DNA of 7,846 bases from Erysipelotrichaceae bacterium. Lineage in GTDB: Bacteria; Bacillota_I; Bacilli_A; Erysipelotrichales; Erysipelotrichaceae. The translations under genes and the position numbers were made by a program. This document shows, one piece after another, positions 5,888 through 7,846 of the stretch. The notes beneath the pieces are model-generated. The model was not told the origin of the DNA and did no database searches. It saw only the letters and a list, made by a program, of their open reading frames with translations. The DNA is taken from the NCBI GenBank assembly GCA_900754715.1, contig CAAEDX010000071.1, positions 1-7,846 on the forward strand. The letters run 5' to 3'. Each line of letters opens with the position of its first letter. Within the stretch, counting starts at the first letter, position 1.

Positions 5888-7465
5888 TTACTTGTTGATG
5901 ATGGATTCGTTCCAGTGCTCATCGGCAGGAAGATCCAGCAGATCCGTAACGACCGCTGCCACATTGGACAGACCGAAGTCCCCTTCTTTCATGGTCACAT
6001 CGGCGCCATATACGATGAACGGCACTTTGCTCAGTGTATGGCTAGTCTTTGCTTTGATCGGCGCGCCTTCCTTTTTCGGCTTCTCATACATCTCATCGGC
6101 ATTGCCGTGGTCAGCCGTCACGATCATGATGCCGTTAACTGCGTCAACTGCTTCTTTTACGCGAGCCAGCTGCAGATCGACAGATTCCACACCGATGACG
6201 GTCGCTTCATAGTTTCCCGTATGACCGACCATGTCTCCGTTCGGGTAATTGGTGCGCAGGAAATCATATTTGCCAGACTTGATGGCTTCGACCAGCTTGT
6301 CCGTGATCTCGGCAGACTTCATCCATGGACGCTGCTCAAATGGCACGACGTCGGATTTGACTTCCTCATATGTCTCCAGATCTTCATCGAATTTCTCAGA
6401 ACGGTTGCCGTTCCAGAAATAAGTGACATGTCCATATTTCTGTGTCTCACTGATTGCATACATGCGGATGCCATGCTTGACCAGATGCTCAGACAGCGTA
6501 TATTTGATCTTCGGCGGATATGTCAGGAAATGATGCGGAATGTTCAGGTCCGCGTCATACTGCAGCATGCCGGCATACATGACATCCGGCACACGAACAC
6601 GGTCAAACTTATCAAAGCTCTCATCACCGTCGAAAGCCAGGGAAATTTCCTGTGCGCGGTCACCGCGGAAGTTGAACAGGATGACCGAATCGCCGTCTTC
6701 GATCGTACCGAGCGGCTTGCCATCCTTCGCGATGACGAAAGCCGGCAGATCCTGGTCTACGACGCCGGTCTCTGCGCGGTAGGTCTCGATGGCTTCCTTG
6801 GCAGAAGCGAACTGACGTCCTTCACCCAGCACATGCGTATGCCATCCTTCTTCGACCATGGCCCAGTTGGCTTCATAGCGATCCATCGTGATCTTCATGC
6901 GTCCGCCGCCGCTGGCGATGCAGGCATGGAAGCTGTCATCATTCAGGCCTGCCATGTAATTTTCGATCTCATCCACATAGATCAGCGCGCTGGTTTCCGG
7001 CACGTCACGTCCATCCAGCAATACATGCAGGCGGACTTCCTTTACGCCATCTTCCTTAGCACGGCTGATCAGCGCTTTCAGATGATTGATGTGAGAGTGG
7101 ACGTTTCCATCAGAAAGCAGACCCAGGAAATGCATCTTCCCATTGTCCTTGCATTTATCCACCAGCGCTTTCCATGTCTCTGTCGTAAACATGTCGCCGC
7201 TCTCGATGGACTCATTTACCAGCTTGGCACCCTGACTGTAGATCTGGCCGCAGCCCAGCGCATTGTGACCGACCTCACTGTTGCCCATGTCAGAATCGCT
7301 CGGCAGACCGACTGCGACACCATGTGCCTTGATCTCCGTATGCGGGCAGTTTTCCCATAAATTGTCTAATGTGGGTTTGTATGCGTTGTTCACGGCATTG
7401 CCAAAATCGGATGCTCTGACTCCGACTCCATCCATGACAACCAAAACGACTGGTCTTTTACTCAT
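5888..7465 (-). CDS. gpmI: 2,3-bisphosphoglycerate-independent phosphoglycerate mutase, long plant-like form
   Basis: This cytosolic glycolytic enzyme interconverts 3- and 2-phosphoglycerate using two metal ions (usually Mn) and a phosphoserine intermediate. The 525-residue protein has Asp12 (VMDGVG), the catalytic serine in DMGNSEVGH (59-67, Ser63), VHSH (122-125), DGRD (151-154), FNFRGDR (264-270), NGDMVGHTG (409-417, Asp411 and His415), TADHGNAD (450-457) and SHT (475-477). Stretches such as ASGGGRM (184-190), MDRYE (194-198), FDKFDRVR (284-291), YAGMLQYD (297-304) and YFWNGNRS (349-356) read more like the plant and kinetoplastid branch than like the B. subtilis enzyme, where the serine segment is GQMGNSEVGH followed by different text. 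AGGAGG (7479-7474) lies 8 nt before the ATG. It has its own terminator and probably its own promoter, and it is not next to other glycolytic genes here. Confidence 0.96.
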   Translation of the reverse strand: MSKRPVVLVVMDGVGVRASDFGNAVNNAYKPTLDNLWENCPHTEIKAHGVAVGLPSDSDMGNSEVGHNALGCGQIYSQGAKLVNESIESGDMFTTETWKALVDKCKDNGKMHFLGLLSDGNVHSHINHLKALISRAKEDGVKEVRLHVLLDGRDVPETSALIYVDEIENYMAGLNDDSFHACIASGGGRMKITMDRYEANWAMVEEGWHTHVLGEGRQFASAKEAIETYRAETGVVDQDLPAFVIAKDGKPLGTIEDGDSVILFNFRGDRAQEISLAFDGDESFDKFDRVRVPDVMYAGMLQYDADLNIPHHFLTYPPKIKYTLSEHLVKHGIRMYAISETQKYGHVTYFWNGNRSEKFDEDLETYEEVKSDVVPFEQRPWMKSAEITDKLVEAIKSGKYDFLRTNYPNGDMVGHTGNYEATVIGVESVDLQLARVKEAVDAVNGIMIVTADHGNADEMYEKPKKEGAPIKAKTSHTLSKVPFIVYGADVTMKEGDFGLSNVAAVVTDLLDLPADEHWNESIINK

Positions 7466-7517
7466 TACCGTTTCCTCCTATCAACACGACACTCATAATA
7501 TATCACTTTTTCCTTTA

Positions 7518-7547
7518 TTTATAAACCTTTTTACACCAAAATGGCAA
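7518..7547 (-). promoter_or_regulatory. Possible promoter of gpmI
   Basis: On the minus strand TTGCCA (7547-7542; 4 of 6 for the -35), an 18-nt spacer and TATAAA (7523-7518; 5 of 6 for the -10) lie in an AT-rich gap directly after the upstream gene. Transcription would start near 7511, about 46 nt before the gpmI ATG. A second -10-like TATATT lies nearer the gene but has no good -35. I see no strong terminator between the upstream gene and this site, so some read-through into gpmI is possible. Confidence 0.42.
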
Positions 7548-7548
7548 A

Positions 7549-7846
7549 TCAGAAAAAGCGGGAAACGGCCAGTATGGCATAGAGAAATCCGCTGATCAGA
7601 CCCATATCGAAACGAAGCGAGCCAATGGTCCTGCGGGCGAGCATCCCACCAGCGAAGATGGAGCAGAGCGCGGCGATGAAGTCAGCGGCGACCACCAGCA
7701 GCGGCTGACTGATATCCAGCCCCAATGCCATCCCGCTCAGCAGGGAATCCAGCGAAAGCGCTACGGCAAGATAGAATGCCTCAACAGCGGAAAGCACCTG
7801 TGAATGATCACGGTCTGCCTTTGCTTCATCCAGATAGATCTCCAGG
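7549..7846 (-). CDS. ytaF: YtaF/MntP-family membrane protein, C-terminal part (N-terminus beyond window)
   Basis: The minus-strand frame is open from the right edge to a TGA at 7551-7549 and gives the last 98 residues. After a short hydrophilic stretch, LEIYLDEAKADRDHSQ, it reads VLSAVEAFYLAVALSLDSLL, then two more hydrophobic segments and the end AVSRFF. The ALSLDSL motif after an acidic DHS-containing linker is typical of YtaF, a sporulation-associated membrane protein of Firmicutes related to the manganese exporter MntP. Family members are about 200-210 residues, so roughly half is present. GTG 7797 is in frame but has no ribosome binding site and lies inside the conserved repeat, so it is not the start. 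The role of YtaF is not established; transport activity is inferred from family resemblance. It is upstream of and co-oriented with gpmI. Confidence 0.8.
   Translation of the reverse strand, partial: LEIYLDEAKADRDHSQVLSAVEAFYLAVALSLDSLLSGMALGLDISQPLLVVAADFIAALCSIFAGGMLARRTIGSLRFDMGLISGFLYAILAVSRFF

Noticed and set aside
5813..7360. Long plus-strand open frame (515 codons) opposite gpmI
   Set aside because: It lies antisense to a clear full-length gpmI, its translation shows no recognisable domain, and it has no ribosome binding site. It is a by-product of gpmI codon bias.
7549..7797. Complete small 82-residue protein starting at GTG 7797
   Set aside because: The frame stays open to the window edge with family-typical sequence upstream, and no ribosome binding site precedes the GTG. 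It is the tail of a longer YtaF-like protein.
1..7846. CRISPR arrays, insertion sequences, tRNA or rRNA genes, phage or defence genes
   Set aside because: No regularly spaced repeats, transposase or integrase signatures, or structural RNA signatures were seen. The window is ordinary metabolic chromosome apart from the aro leader.

Overview
The window looks like a chromosomal segment of a mid-GC Firmicute. Strong purine-rich ribosome binding sites, tight gene packing, simple hairpin-plus-T-run terminators and a YtaF-type (spore-former family) membrane protein all point that way. An Erysipelotrichia-like lineage is my best guess, but that is an impression from protein style and not a proven placement.

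Layout. Positions 1-269 are mostly non-coding. They hold a cluster of three GC-rich inverted repeats (57-128), a possible divergent gene start on the minus strand (89 down to the window edge), and an AT-rich stretch with a sigma-A-like promoter (about 220-248). Positions 270-413 form a compact leader: a 12-codon peptide with the aromatic run Phe-Tyr-Ser-Tyr-Tyr, a 12-bp hairpin that starts on the base after its stop codon, and a hairpin-plus-T6 intrinsic terminator just ahead of the aroB ribosome binding site. Positions 414-4675 are a tightly coupled plus-strand operon, aroB-aroC-aroA-tyrA, with a 4-nt gap, a stop overlapping the next gene's ribosome binding site region, and an ATGA overlap. 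A bidirectional terminator (4677-4720) separates it from convergent minus-strand genes: an acyltransferase-3 family membrane protein (4720-5754) with its own promoter, gpmI (5888-7465) with its own terminator and a likely promoter, and the C-terminal half of a YtaF/MntP-family membrane protein that runs off the right edge.

How it fits together. AroB makes dehydroquinate, AroA makes EPSP, AroC makes chorismate, and TyrA commits prephenate to tyrosine. The other shikimate steps (DAHP synthase, AroD, AroE, AroK, chorismate mutase) are not in the window. The operon ends in a tyrosine-branch enzyme that lacks an ACT regulatory domain, while its leader encodes three Tyr codons and one Phe codon next to a terminator. 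The most interesting reading is ribosome-mediated transcription attenuation of a shikimate/tyrosine operon sensing charged tRNA-Tyr (and perhaps tRNA-Phe). I see no T-box in the leader. The peptide, hairpin and terminator are directly visible. The antiterminator that would complete the switch is not obvious by eye.
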